DNA of 64,000 nt from Sandaracinaceae bacterium (GCA_019637095.1 JAHBWG010000029.1:1-64000); one strand, 5' to 3'; counted from the stretch's first letter, positions 43,609 through 52,442 are shown. Made by a program: numbers and translations. Notes: generated from the letters alone by a model not told the origin.

Positions 43609-44466
43609 TCAGCTCCTCGTCAGCTCGGCCCACGCGCGCTCGATCGCTGCGAACGACGGCGGCTCTCCGTCGCCGAACCAGCCCGGCGTCTCGCGGCCGT
43701 GCAGCGCATAGATGCGCGTGCCCGCGACCCCGACGACCTCGCCCGAGACGTCTGCGGCGCGCGGCGAGACCAGGAACGCGCCGACCGGCCCGACGAGCTC
43801 CGGCCCCATCGATCCGGGCGCGATCGTGCGGAAGAGCGGCAGCTCCTCGGTCGTGCGCGTGCGCGCCGTCGGCGCGAGCGCGTTGACGCGCACGCGGTGC
43901 TTGCGCAGCTCGACCGCGGCCGAGCGCACGAGCCCGACGACCGCCGCCGACGACGCGGCGAGCGCGGCCTGGCGCGCCGCACCGAAGAACCCCACCGGCC
44001 CGGTGTGCAGGAGGATCGCGCCGCCTTCACCGCCATCGATCATCGCGCGCGCGCCCGCGCGCACCAGCCCGAACGCGCCCAGGACGACGACGTCCAGCAT
44101 GCGGCGCAGGTCGTCCTCGTCGAGCTTGAGGACCGTCGCGTCGGCCACGAGCCCGGCGCAGCCGATGAGCGCGTCGAGCCGCCCGAAGCGCGAGACCGCG
44201 TGCGCGACGATGCGTTCGGGGCCACCGCGCGCGCCCACGTCCTCGGCGTCGGCCTCCGCCGGCACGCCGAGCTCGGCCTCGATCTGCCGCGCGACCTCCG
44301 CCGCGACGCCAGGGTCCGCGCCGCGGCCGCGCACGTCACAGCCGAGGTCGTTGACCAGCACGCCCGCGGCCCCGGCGCGGGCGCACGCGAGCGCGTGCGC
44401 GCGGCCGACCCCGCGCCCGCCGCCCACGACGGCGACGACCTTGCCCTCGAGCGGACCCTCGCTCAT
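43609..44466 (-). CDS. SDR-family protein lacking the catalytic tetrad
   Basis: A 285-residue Rossmann protein. The dinucleotide site is present (VVGGGRGVGRAHALA, about 13-27), and LVNDLGCDVRGRGADPGVAA resembles the hydroxyacyl-CoA dehydrogenase branch of SDRs. The catalytic residues are not: where S-Y-K should stand there is LLHTGPVG (about 152-159), Leu169 for Tyr and Ser173 for Lys, and the NAG motif reads GCAG. The fold seems intact, so it may be a structural or regulatory pseudo-enzyme. ATG 44466 overlaps the stop of the metzincin lipoprotein gene as ATGA. Confidence 0.8.
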   Translation of the reverse strand: MSEGPLEGKVVAVVGGGRGVGRAHALACARAGAAGVLVNDLGCDVRGRGADPGVAAEVARQIEAELGVPAEADAEDVGARGGPERIVAHAVSRFGRLDALIGCAGLVADATVLKLDEDDLRRMLDVVVLGAFGLVRAGARAMIDGGEGGAILLHTGPVGFFGAARQAALAASSAAVVGLVRSAAVELRKHRVRVNALAPTARTRTTEELPLFRTIAPGSMGPELVGPVGAFLVSPRAADVSGEVVGVAGTRIYALHGRETPGWFGDGEPPSFAAIERAWAELTRS

Positions 44467-46445
44467 CGGCTCGTCGCGCTCATCCGGAAGACGTGGGCTT
44501 GGCCCGCCGTCAGCGCGGTGTTGGTGCCGCTGCCGACGATGCTCCAATACATCAGGTTGCCGCGATCGCCGTGCGCGGTGTCGGCCAGCTGATCGCCGCC
44601 GCCGAAGGGCGCGCAGTCGGCGGTCGCCGGCGTCTCGCCCGGCCCGCACGGCCGCGCCTGCTCGGTCGAGTGGTACAGCCCGACGTAGTGCCCGATCTCG
44701 TGCGCGAGGATGTGGCCGACCACGTTGGCGCCCGTCGTGCCCGTCCCGACGACGCCGTCGGCGAACGAGCTCACGACGCCGCTGTGTCCCGTGCCGTGGA
44801 GGCCCACCGGTCCCGGGATGCCGCCGGCGATCCCGAGCGCGCGGAACCCGTCGCCGGCGCCGCTGATCGAGCGCACGAGGAACACGTTGACGCCGCGCGC
44901 GGCGCCTCGCCCGCTCAGGCGGAACAGGCCTGCGAGCTCGCTGTCCTGCCCGTCCGAGGAGTCGATCACCCGGTAGCGCGTCGCGTCCGGCTCCGCGACG
45001 TCGAAGTAGCGGACGTTCCCGACGCGGATGCCGGTGGGCGCGAGGAGCGTGTCGAGTCGTGTCAACGCGCCTTGCAGTTTCGCGTGCGACTCCGCGGTCG
45101 CGGCGCTCAACCCGCTCAGCCCGACGAGGAAGACGTTGAGGTCGATGCGACCGGCGGTGAACGACCCGCCGCGCGCGCGCTTCACGAGCGCGGTGAGGTG
45201 CAGCTCGGGCGTCGCGCCGTCGCCGGCGGCGTCCGGGATCGGGCCCACCGCCCAGCGGTGCACGCCGGGCACGAACGCCACCCGATCCGGCGTGGTGTTC
45301 GGGATCAACATCGAGGCGGCGTCGAAGGTCTGGACGGGGAGCCAGCGGATCGGCTGGTCGACGAGCATCACGATCTGCGCGGCGTCGAACAGCTGCCGGC
45401 CCGTCGGGTCGGTCACGGTGAGGAAGGCGATGTCCCGTGGGTCGCCCCCGGTCTGGCGCGCCGAGAGCGTGATGCTCACCGCGTCGGAGGGCGCGGCGAG
45501 GGTGCGCTGCTCGCCGAACCCGGCGCGGATCGTGACGCGACCGTAGTCGACCTCGTAGATCTCGCTCGCGCCCGAGAGCGGAGGGTACCCGCAGCCGCGG
45601 AACGTCGCGCCGCCCGCGCCCTCGCGCACGAGGTCGGTGCACTGCATGCCGGTGACGCACTCGGAGGCGTCTCCGCACGCCTCGCTGCACTGCCCGTCCT
45701 GGCAGACGCGCGCGAGGCACTCCTCGTCGGCACGGCACGGCGCGCCGATCGCCCCGCCGCCCGGCGGCGCGAGCACGCACACGGTGGGCGCGCCCGGCGC
45801 GGCGAGCGCGCTGCAGCCAGCCTCCGTCGGGAACACGAAGCAGTCCTCCGCGCGCGCGCAGGGGAGCGAGCACACGCCCCCGAGCGCCGCCGGCAGGCAC
45901 ACGCGGCCCTCGCACTCGTCGTCGCGCGCGCACGGGGTCCCGGCCGGCGAGCCGCCCGGTCCCGCGTCCGGGCGCGGCGGCGGCTCGACGCATGCGCTCG
46001 CGCGGCAGACGCGTGTCGGACCGCAGTCCGCGTCGTTCACGCACTCGACCCCGTCGCAGCGTCCGTCGGCCGCGCAGGTCGCGGCGTCACCGCAGTCGGC
46101 GTCCACGCGGCAGCGCGGCCGGCAGGTCCCTCGCCAGCACTGGTACCCGTCGCGGCAATCCGACGCCCCCTCGCACGCGGCGAGGCAGATCGGGGGCGCG
46201 CTCGACGTGTCGCAGCTCGCGCCGGCGCCGCACGCGCCCGGCTCGCACGTCGCCGTGCAGTAGCCGCCGGGGAAGCGGGGATCGTCGAGGCAGGCGAGGC
46301 CAGCCGCGCAGGGGACGGAGGGACCGCAGGCGGCGCCGTACGCGACGCCCGCGTCGGGGCCGTGAGACGAGCCGCCGCACGCAGCGAGCAACCCGAAGAG
46401 GGCCGCGAGCGCGGCGCGGGGGCGGAGAAAGGGGAACGCGAGCAC
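44463..46445 (-). CDS. Lipoprotein metalloprotease with an M43 (pappalysin-like) metzincin site
   Basis: A 660-residue predicted lipoprotein. GTG 46445 gives the signal with lipobox LLAAC. Residues about 25-280 are Cys-rich repeats of the C-x-x-D-x-D-C type (CRVDADCGDAATCAADGRCD and similar), common in myxobacterial surface proteins. A beta-rich domain follows. The protease site is HEIGHYVGLYH (residues 582-592), the metzincin HExxHxxGxxH motif, followed by GDQLADTA and the Met-turn NLMYWS (Met632), the arrangement in M43 cytophagalysin/pappalysin peptidases. Likely an outer-surface protease. It overlaps the pseudo-SDR gene and is divergent from the kinase gene. Confidence 0.78.
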   Translation of the reverse strand: MLAFPFLRPRAALAALFGLLAACGGSSHGPDAGVAYGAACGPSVPCAAGLACLDDPRFPGGYCTATCEPGACGAGASCDTSSAPPICLAACEGASDCRDGYQCWRGTCRPRCRVDADCGDAATCAADGRCDGVECVNDADCGPTRVCRASACVEPPPRPDAGPGGSPAGTPCARDDECEGRVCLPAALGGVCSLPCARAEDCFVFPTEAGCSALAAPGAPTVCVLAPPGGGAIGAPCRADEECLARVCQDGQCSEACGDASECVTGMQCTDLVREGAGGATFRGCGYPPLSGASEIYEVDYGRVTIRAGFGEQRTLAAPSDAVSITLSARQTGGDPRDIAFLTVTDPTGRQLFDAAQIVMLVDQPIRWLPVQTFDAASMLIPNTTPDRVAFVPGVHRWAVGPIPDAAGDGATPELHLTALVKRARGGSFTAGRIDLNVFLVGLSGLSAATAESHAKLQGALTRLDTLLAPTGIRVGNVRYFDVAEPDATRYRVIDSSDGQDSELAGLFRLSGRGAARGVNVFLVRSISGAGDGFRALGIAGGIPGPVGLHGTGHSGVVSSFADGVVGTGTTGANVVGHILAHEIGHYVGLYHSTEQARPCGPGETPATADCAPFGGGDQLADTAHGDRGNLMYWSIVGSGTNTALTAGQAHVFRMSATSR

Positions 46446-46500
46446 GCCCTGGCAGTGTACACCCGGCGCGGGCTGCGCTCTGCTATGGTTCGGCGCTCGC
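46446..46500 (+). promoter_or_regulatory. Candidate extended -10 promoter for the Ser/Thr kinase gene
   Basis: In the 55-base divergent spacer TGCTATGGT at 46481-46489 reads as an extended -10 (TGn plus TATGGT, 46484-46489). Transcription would begin about 46496, only a few bases before GTG 46501, implying a nearly leaderless message. No -35 match is present at the expected distance. Weak evidence. Confidence 0.3.
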
Positions 46501-47865
46501 GTGCACGCTCGACTCGGCAACTACGAGCTCGTCCGAAAGATCGCGGCGGGCGGGATGGCGGAGATCATGCTCGCCCGGCAGTGGGGCGAGGCGGGGTTCT
46601 TTCGCGACGTCGTCATCAAGCGGCTGTTCACGCACCTGGCCGAGCACGAGCGTCAGCTCCGCATGTTCCTCGACGAGGCGCGGCTCCTCTCGCTGCTCGC
46701 GCACCCGAGCATCCCGCAGGTGTACGAGGTCGCGTACGAGAAGCCCTACTGGTACATCGCGATGGAGTACGTCGAGGGGCTGACCGTCGCGGACCTCTGG
46801 CGGCTCGGCGCCAAGTCCGGTCAGCTCATGCCGATGAACGTCGCGCTCGCGGTCGTCGTGCAGGCGTGCGAGGCGCTCCATCACGCGCACGAGCGTCACG
46901 ATCGCGCGGGGCGCGCGCTGCGGATCGTGCACCGCGACGTGACGCCGCAGAACATCATGCTGACCCGCGACGGCGTGGTGAAGCTGATGGACTTCGGCGT
47001 CGCGGCGACCTCGGCGCGCAAGGACACCGAGGCCGGCGCGGTGCGCGGGACGTTCGCCTACATGGCGCCCGAGCAGGTGCGCGGCCGGCCCCTCGACAAG
47101 CGCGCGGACGTGTTCGCGCTCGGCGTCGTGCTGTACGAGCTCACCACGGGCACGCGACTGTTCCGCGGCAACGACGTCCAGATCATGACGGCGGTCGTCG
47201 AAGAGGACGCGCCTTCGCCTTCGACGCGCGTCCCCGGCTACCCCGCGGACCTCGAGGAGATCGTGCGCTCCGCGCTCGCGCGCGATCGGAGCGCGCGCAT
47301 GCCGAGCGCGGCGCACCTCGCGAGCTACCTCGAGGAGCTCGCCATGCGCAACGGCATGCTCATCGGCCCGCGCGCGATCGCGCGCTACTTCGCGCAGGTG
47401 GCGCCGGCCGAGCCGATCCACGAGGAGTCGCTCGGCATCGTCGAGCGCCCGCAGCCGCGGCTGGAGGTCGTGCCGGACTCGGAGTCCCGGGCGGTGTGGG
47501 GGCCCGAAGACGACTCCTTGCCCGAGATCGACGAGCGCGCGCTGCTCGACGACCTCCAGCTCCTGAGCGTCCCGACCGACCTCCACGAGGGGCGGCCCTT
47601 CGAGGACTCGGACACGACGGGCCGGCAGGATCTCGCGGTGCTCGACGCGCTGCTCGACGACATCGGCGCGGAGCCCGAGGACGAGGTCGACGAGCACGAG
47701 GTGGTCGACGTGACGGGCGACGAGCCGGGCCTCGTGCTCGAGGACCTCGCCGAGGACGCTGGCCGTCCCGTGTTGCTCCTCGACGAGGCGTCCCGCAAGA
47801 GCTCGCGCCCCCGCGGCGACGACTACATGAGCGAGCTCGAGCGCAGGCTCGCCGAAGAGGATTGA
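46501..47865 (+). CDS. Serine/threonine protein kinase
   Basis: A 454-residue Hanks-type kinase. Gly-rich loop KIAAGGMAEIML, Lys40 (VVIKRL), catalytic loop IVHRDVTPQNIML (Asp146), DFG at 164-166, activation segment GTFAYMAPEQVRGRPLDKRA and helix F region ADVFALGVVLYELTTG are all intact. HRDVxPQN is the form seen in many myxobacterial kinases. The kinase domain ends about residue 280. The C-terminal 170 residues are acidic and probably disordered (DDLQLLSVPTDLHEGRPFED; DIGAEPEDEVDEHEVVDVTG) and have no transmembrane helix, so it is cytosolic. GTG 46501 start. Targets are unknown. Confidence 0.92.
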   Translation: MHARLGNYELVRKIAAGGMAEIMLARQWGEAGFFRDVVIKRLFTHLAEHERQLRMFLDEARLLSLLAHPSIPQVYEVAYEKPYWYIAMEYVEGLTVADLWRLGAKSGQLMPMNVALAVVVQACEALHHAHERHDRAGRALRIVHRDVTPQNIMLTRDGVVKLMDFGVAATSARKDTEAGAVRGTFAYMAPEQVRGRPLDKRADVFALGVVLYELTTGTRLFRGNDVQIMTAVVEEDAPSPSTRVPGYPADLEEIVRSALARDRSARMPSAAHLASYLEELAMRNGMLIGPRAIARYFAQVAPAEPIHEESLGIVERPQPRLEVVPDSESRAVWGPEDDSLPEIDERALLDDLQLLSVPTDLHEGRPFEDSDTTGRQDLAVLDALLDDIGAEPEDEVDEHEVVDVTGDEPGLVLEDLAEDAGRPVLLLDEASRKSSRPRGDDYMSELERRLAEED

Positions 47866-47868
47866 GCG

Positions 47869-47889
47869 CTGGGCTCGATGGCGCGCTCG
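47869..47889 (+). repeat. 21-base intergenic repeat, copy C
   Basis: The 21 bases right after the kinase stop contain CTCGATGGCGCGCTCG and match the copies in the pilP-pilQ spacer (55540-55560 with one mismatch, 55661-55681 with two). TCTTCGA follows at a similar distance here and after the first pil copy. It lies in the 43-base convergent gap between the kinase and small lipoprotein genes. Related strings also occur by chance in GC-rich genes, so the repeat family is tentative. Confidence 0.4.
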
Positions 47890-47908
47890 ACCGCGCAGTC
47901 TTCGAGGC

Positions 47909-48148
47909 TCACGGGCGCGGATCGATCGGAGCGCCCTCGCCGGGGCACGGGCGGATCAGCGAGCGACCCGCCTCGCAGAAGCCGGAGACACACAGCCGCA
48001 GCGCCCCACAGGTCGCGCCGGGGTTGCAGTCGTCGAGCTGCTCGCACGGCGTCCCGGTCCCTGGTCCCGGCGCCTCCGGCGTCCGCGGGCAGCCGCTCAG
48101 GGTGAGCGCGGCGAGCGCGGCGAGGGCGAGTGGGATGGAGCGTCGCAT
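47909..48148 (-). CDS. Very small Cys-rich lipoprotein
   Basis: A 79-residue predicted lipoprotein: signal with lipobox LTLSGC (Cys20), then six Cys in the mature part (CEQLDDCNPGATCGALRLCV, FCEAG, RPC), the short disulfide-rich pattern also seen at the N-terminus of the metzincin lipoprotein. It converges on the kinase gene and lies 46 bases downstream of the sigma-54 activator gene on the same strand. No function can be assigned. Confidence 0.7.
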   Translation of the reverse strand: MRRSIPLALAALAALTLSGCPRTPEAPGPGTGTPCEQLDDCNPGATCGALRLCVSGFCEAGRSLIRPCPGEGAPIDPRP

Positions 48149-48194
48149 CGCGCCTCGAATGTAGCAGCGCTCGCGGCGGGCTGCCCCGTATCGT

Positions 48195-50738
48195 CTACAG
48201 GATCCCGTACTCCTTGAGCCGCCGGTAGAAGGTACGTCGCGCCATCCCGACCTCCTTGGCCGCGCGCACGCGGTTCCATCCGCTCGACTCGAGCGCCTCC
48301 AGGATGCGGAGCTTCTCGGTGTCCTTGTACTCGTCGACGGTGGCCGGCGGCGCCGCGCCCGCGCTCGGTGTCGCTTGCGCCAGGGCGCGCTCGAGCCTCG
48401 GGGGCAGCGGGAGGCTCGCGCCGTCGTCGCCGAGCGCGAGGTCGTCCGGCTGGATCAGGTCACCCTCGGCCATCACCCACGCGTTCAGGAGCAGGTGCTC
48501 GAGCTGACGGACGTTGCCGGGCAGCGGGTGCGTCAGGAGGCGGGTGACCGCGTCGCGCGAGATGCGCTTGGCGGGTAGCCCGTCACGCTTCGCGAAGGTC
48601 GCGAGGAAGTGGTCGCACAAGAGCGGGATGTCCTCGGCGCGCTCGCGCAGGGGCGGCAGCCAGAGCTCGACCACGTTCAGCCGGTAGTAGAGATCCTCGC
48701 GGAATTCGCCCCGCTCGACGAGGCGGGAGAGCGACTTGTTCGACGCGGCGATCACCCGCACGTCGACGTCGATCTCGTCGTCGCTGCCGACCGGGCTCAC
48801 CCGCCGCTCCTGGATCACGCGGAGCAAGTCGATCTGCATCTTGGGCGGCATGTCGCCGACCTCGTCGAGGAAGAGCGTGCCGCCCGAGGCCTTCACGAGG
48901 ACGCCCGCGCGGTCGCGATCGGCGCCGGTGAACGCGCCGCGGACGTGCCCGAAGAGCTCGCTCTCGAGCAGCGCCTCCGGGATCGCGGCGCAGTTCACGG
49001 CGACGAACGGCTGGCTCGAGCGCGTGCCGCTGAAGTGGATGGCGCGCGCGATGAGCTCCTTGCCGGTCCCGCTCTCCCCCTGGATGACGACGGGCACCGT
49101 GGCGTCGCACACGCGATCGATGATGGCGAAGACGCGGCGCATCCGCTCGCTCCTGCCCACGATGCCGTGCCGGTCGTGCGCCTTGCGGAGGGCGTCACGC
49201 GCGCGCACGAGATCGGTCCTGGCCTCCTCGAGCTCCACCGTCTTGGCGTCGAGCAGCCGCTCGATCTCCTCGTTCGCTTGCGCGAGCTCGCGGTTGGTCG
49301 CCTCGAGCTCCGCGCGCCGCGCCTCGATGCTCGCGAGCAGGCGCGCGTTCTCGAGCGCGATCGCCGCCTGATCCGCGAAGGCGAGCAGGAGGTCGAGGTC
49401 GGCCTCGCCGAATCGACCGCGGCGCATCCGGTGCTCGAGGTACAGCACGCCGACCGCGCCCGAGCGGCCCCGGATGGGCAGGCACGCGACGGACTTGAGC
49501 ATGAGCTTGTGGACCGAGACGTACTCGCTCAGCCGATGATCCGTCCGCGCGTCGACGGTGAGGATGGGCTCGCCATCGATGAGCACGGCCTCCGCGATCG
49601 AGCGGCTGAACGCGACGTGCGGGTCGTCCGGGCGCGCCGCGTCGCGGACGGTGTGCGGGAGCAGCTGTCCGCGCTCGTCGGTCAGAAGGACGAAGCCGCG
49701 CTCGGCGCCCGACAGCTCGATCGCCGAGTCGGTGATGCGCTCGAGGAGGCGGTCGAGATCCGTCTCCGACGCGAGGCGCTTGAGGATCTCGAGCAGGCGC
49801 CCGAGCCGCCCGTCGGCGAGCGGATCGCTCGCGCGCGGGGGGAGGGCGGCGCGGTCGGTCTCCCCCGCCGCGCGCCGCCGCGCCGTGCGCCGCCGCGCGT
49901 CCTCCCAGAAGCCCTCGCGGTGCTCCCGGGACAGCGCGGTCGCGATCGCCTCGAGGACCTCCACCGCGCGCTCCCAACGCTTGCGCGCGAGCAGCTCGCC
50001 GCCGCGCTGCTCGTGCAGGCGCGCCGCCGCCGCGTGGAGCTGCCAGCCGAGCTCGCGGCCCGGATCGCGGGCGCCATCGACCAGCCGCTCGAGCTCGCGC
50101 AAGGCTCCGTCGAGATCGCCCGTCGCGCCGCGCGCGCGCGCGAGGAGGAGATCGAGCCGCGGACGCAGGCGCTCCTCGCGCGCGCCCTCGACGTGGTCGC
50201 GCGCGTCGGCGAGCCGCGCGGCGGCGGCCGACGCGTCGACCGGCCCGTCGCGATCGAGCAGCGTCTCCGCGGCGTCGAGGGCCGTCTCCGCGAGCGCGCC
50301 GGCCGCGCCGGGGACGTCGCGCAGCCACCCGATCGCCTCGTCGTAGCGATGGAGCGCGGTGTCCGTGTCGCCCGTGGCCGCGGCGGCGCGGCCGAGCGTG
50401 CGGGCCGCCACCGCGCGCGCGTCCGCGGGCGCGCGGCGATCCTCGAGGACCGCGTGTGCCCCCTCGATCGCCGCGTTCGACTGGCCCAGCCACTGCTGGA
50501 GCTCGGCGCGCTGCGCGCGGGCGCGGGCCGCCTCCGCGGGCTCGTCCTCCTCGGCGGCCCGCCGCAGGGCCTCGTCGAGCGCGGCCAGCGCGCTCCGCCA
50601 GGACTCGCGCGCGACGTGCACCCGGGCGAGCGCGCAGCACGTCGCGGCGCTGCGCGGCTCCTCCGTGTCGAGGCACGCGAGGGCCTCGTCGAGCGCCCCC
50701 CGGCGCCACGCGTCATCGAAGCCGAGTGCGTCGTCCAC
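48195..50738 (-). CDS. Sigma-54-dependent activator with TPR, GAF, AAA+ and Fis-type HTH domains
   Basis: An 847-residue enhancer-binding protein. N-terminal Ala/Arg-rich TPR-like helices (about 1-270), a GAF sensor domain (about 290-465, ELSGAERGFVLLTDERGQLL to ADQAAIALENARLL), a coiled coil (about 470-520), then the AAA+ domain with Walker A GESGTGKE, the sigma-54 contact loop GAFTGA and Walker B GGTLFLDEVGDM, and a C-terminal Fis-like HTH (NRVRAAKEVGMARRTFYRRL). No receiver domain, so the signal is probably a ligand or protein interaction sensed by GAF/TPR. GTG 50738 was chosen for the upstream AGGG; GTG 50789 is an in-frame alternative. It would activate RpoN promoters elsewhere. Confidence 0.92.
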   Translation of the reverse strand: MDDALGFDDAWRRGALDEALACLDTEEPRSAATCCALARVHVARESWRSALAALDEALRRAAEEDEPAEAARARAQRAELQQWLGQSNAAIEGAHAVLEDRRAPADARAVAARTLGRAAAATGDTDTALHRYDEAIGWLRDVPGAAGALAETALDAAETLLDRDGPVDASAAAARLADARDHVEGAREERLRPRLDLLLARARGATGDLDGALRELERLVDGARDPGRELGWQLHAAAARLHEQRGGELLARKRWERAVEVLEAIATALSREHREGFWEDARRRTARRRAAGETDRAALPPRASDPLADGRLGRLLEILKRLASETDLDRLLERITDSAIELSGAERGFVLLTDERGQLLPHTVRDAARPDDPHVAFSRSIAEAVLIDGEPILTVDARTDHRLSEYVSVHKLMLKSVACLPIRGRSGAVGVLYLEHRMRRGRFGEADLDLLLAFADQAAIALENARLLASIEARRAELEATNRELAQANEEIERLLDAKTVELEEARTDLVRARDALRKAHDRHGIVGRSERMRRVFAIIDRVCDATVPVVIQGESGTGKELIARAIHFSGTRSSQPFVAVNCAAIPEALLESELFGHVRGAFTGADRDRAGVLVKASGGTLFLDEVGDMPPKMQIDLLRVIQERRVSPVGSDDEIDVDVRVIAASNKSLSRLVERGEFREDLYYRLNVVELWLPPLRERAEDIPLLCDHFLATFAKRDGLPAKRISRDAVTRLLTHPLPGNVRQLEHLLLNAWVMAEGDLIQPDDLALGDDGASLPLPPRLERALAQATPSAGAAPPATVDEYKDTEKLRILEALESSGWNRVRAAKEVGMARRTFYRRLKEYGIL

Positions 50739-50819
50739 GCGGCCAACCCTGACACACGGCGCACCGTAGCACAAGACGGCACGTGTCACGCGGTGGCACA
50801 GCGCGCCAGGCCGCGCCGG

Positions 50820-51833
50820 TCAGCCCTCTTCCGCCTCGTCGTGGTCGTGATCGTCGTTCGCACGTTCGGCGGGCGGCGGGGCGCGGCGCGGGCGTGGGAG
50901 CCCGGTGCTCGCCGCCTCCTCCTCGCTCGCGTCGGCGGGGGGGGCGTCGCCCGGTCGCTGATAATCCGGGGCCTCGCCCGGCGCCGACCAGTCGACCCAG
51001 TAGGTCGCGCGGTCTCGCACGTCGAGGTGGATGAAGTGGCTCCGGGGGTAGTAGCCGACGCCGACGTTCGGGAAGCTCGCGCGGAGGTAGTCGCGGAGGT
51101 CCGTGTTCGGGACGCCGCGGACCCTCAGGTCGAGCGCGTTGCCCGCGATGTGCTGGCTCGTCTCGCGGGTGTAGCCGCCGGCCGGGCGGTAGCCGCTCAC
51201 GATGGTGATCTCGCGGCCGCCGAAGTGGTCGGAGACGCGCGCGAGGATCTCGATGAGGCGCGGCGGCGGCAGCGGGCCGGAGTCGGCCCGGTTGCGCGGG
51301 TTCGTCCGCATGAGCTCCTGCAGTGACCGTCGGGCAGCGCTGCGTGCGCGCCCGCGGCTGTCGAGCAGGCGCACCCGCACCCTTCGATCCCCGGCGCGGC
51401 GATAGAGGCGCGCGACCCCTGGGCTGCGCGGGCGCCCCCAACGCCGCGCCGCCGTCTCTTGCTCCTGGATGGACGCGAAGCCCGGGAGCTGGAGGCGCTG
51501 CCCGAGGCGAAGGCTGTCGCCGCTGAGCCGGTTCAGGCGCTGCAGATCCGTCACCGAGCACCCGTTCTGGCGCGCGATGCTCGCGAGCGTCTCGCCGTGC
51601 CCGACGTAGTGGATCCCGCGCTCGGGCACCCGCAGCGTCATCCCGGGGCGGAGCTGCGCGTCGCGACGGAGCTGGTTGGCGGCGGCGAGGTTGTCGACGC
51701 TCACCTCGTAGCGGGCCGCGATGCGCGCGAGGCTCTGACCGGGGCGCACGGTGTGCTCCCGCTGCGCGGAGGCGCCGCCCGGGATCCCGAGCACGACGAG
51801 GGCCGCGACGGCCAACCAACTGCGGAGCTGCAT
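50820..51833 (-). CDS. LysM / M15-like cell-wall peptidase
   Basis: A 337-residue secreted protein. ATG 51833 gives the signal MQLRSWLAVAALVVLGIPGG. Two LysM domains bind peptidoglycan (HTVRPGQSLARIAARYEVSV and YVGHGETLASIARQNGCSVT). The C-terminal domain has the Asp/His pattern of M15A/DUF882-type peptidases: SGYRPAGGYTRETSQHIAGN, ALDLRVRGVP and GVGYYPRSHFIHLDVR, consistent with zinc D-Ala-D-Ala or endopeptidase activity. The last 45 residues are acidic and low complexity. It lies 81 bases upstream of the sigma-54 activator start on the same strand. Confidence 0.85.
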   Translation of the reverse strand: MQLRSWLAVAALVVLGIPGGASAQREHTVRPGQSLARIAARYEVSVDNLAAANQLRRDAQLRPGMTLRVPERGIHYVGHGETLASIARQNGCSVTDLQRLNRLSGDSLRLGQRLQLPGFASIQEQETAARRWGRPRSPGVARLYRRAGDRRVRVRLLDSRGRARSAARRSLQELMRTNPRNRADSGPLPPPRLIEILARVSDHFGGREITIVSGYRPAGGYTRETSQHIAGNALDLRVRGVPNTDLRDYLRASFPNVGVGYYPRSHFIHLDVRDRATYWVDWSAPGEAPDYQRPGDAPPADASEEEAASTGLPRPRRAPPPAERANDDHDHDEAEEG

Positions 51834-52002
51834 CGGGCGGTGGACAGAGGTAAGCCGACGCGCGCGCGCGCGCAAGGCGGCGATCGCGCCTCGCCTCTCG
51901 GCATGGCCGGAAGTTAGTGTTAGTTATGTATGAATTAACTGCAATTTGCCTACTATTTCTTGACGATTAGCCGAAAGCTGTCCATACGATGTGCACGCGA
52001 CG
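51834..52002 (+). promoter_or_regulatory. AT-rich promoter region between the LysM gene and the XRE gene
   Basis: The stretch 51912-51966 is by far the most AT-rich in the area. AGTTA (51922-51926) and TAACT (51936-51940) form an inverted repeat, a possible operator. TTGACG (51960-51965) is a near-perfect -35; a -10 would be CATACG (51983-51988, spacing 17) or TACGAT (51985-51990, spacing 19). Transcription would then begin near 51997, just before ATG 52003. The LysM-side promoter may share this space. Confidence 0.5.
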
Positions 52003-52329
52003 ATGGAGCACGAAGAACAGCCGGCGCCGCCCACGCCCCCCGCTGCGACCTCCGAGCCGCGTGCCCCGGAGGGCACCGCCGGGAGCGACTCGCGGGCGTC
52101 CGAGGGGGCCGGCTCGGGCGCGGGCTCGCACCCGAACAACGTCCGCCAGATGCGCGTCGAGCGCATGATGTCGAAGGCGGAGCTCGCGCGGCGCGCGAAC
52201 GTCTCGGTGCTGACCATCGATCGCGTCGAGAAGGGTTACGGCTGCCGCATGGACACCAAGCGGAAGATCCTCGGCGCCCTCGGGCTCAGCCTCGGGGACC
52301 GGGTCCGCGTGTTCGGCGACGAGCCCTGA
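52003..52329 (+). CDS. XRE-type helix-turn-helix regulator
   Basis: A 108-residue protein (ATG 52003; GTG 51991 is an in-frame alternative that would overlap the predicted -10). The first 45 residues are Pro/Ser/Glu-rich and probably disordered. The HTH domain is VRQMRVERMMSKAELARRAN followed by VSVLTIDRVEKGYGCRMDTK and a last helix KILGALGLSLGDRVRVFGDE, the normal XRE length. It lies 113 bases before pilM on the same strand, and such small HTH genes next to pilM could regulate pilus assembly or themselves. Target is inferred only from position. Confidence 0.85.
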   Translation: MEHEEQPAPPTPPAATSEPRAPEGTAGSDSRASEGAGSGAGSHPNNVRQMRVERMMSKAELARRANVSVLTIDRVEKGYGCRMDTKRKILGALGLSLGDRVRVFGDEP

Positions 52330-52442
52330 GGCGGCTGGCGCGGTCTGGTCGCGGTCTGTCGAAAATTCGCGCCGCGCTCCTCGGTTGGGCGACCCTTCGA
52401 ACGCCATGTCATCCTGACTGACGTGGTGGACGGGTAGGACGG

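Noticed and set aside
43310-43633. 107-residue minus-strand gene
   Set aside because: Overlaps both neighbours and the more gene-like plus-strand frame at 43370-43603; no signal or domain.
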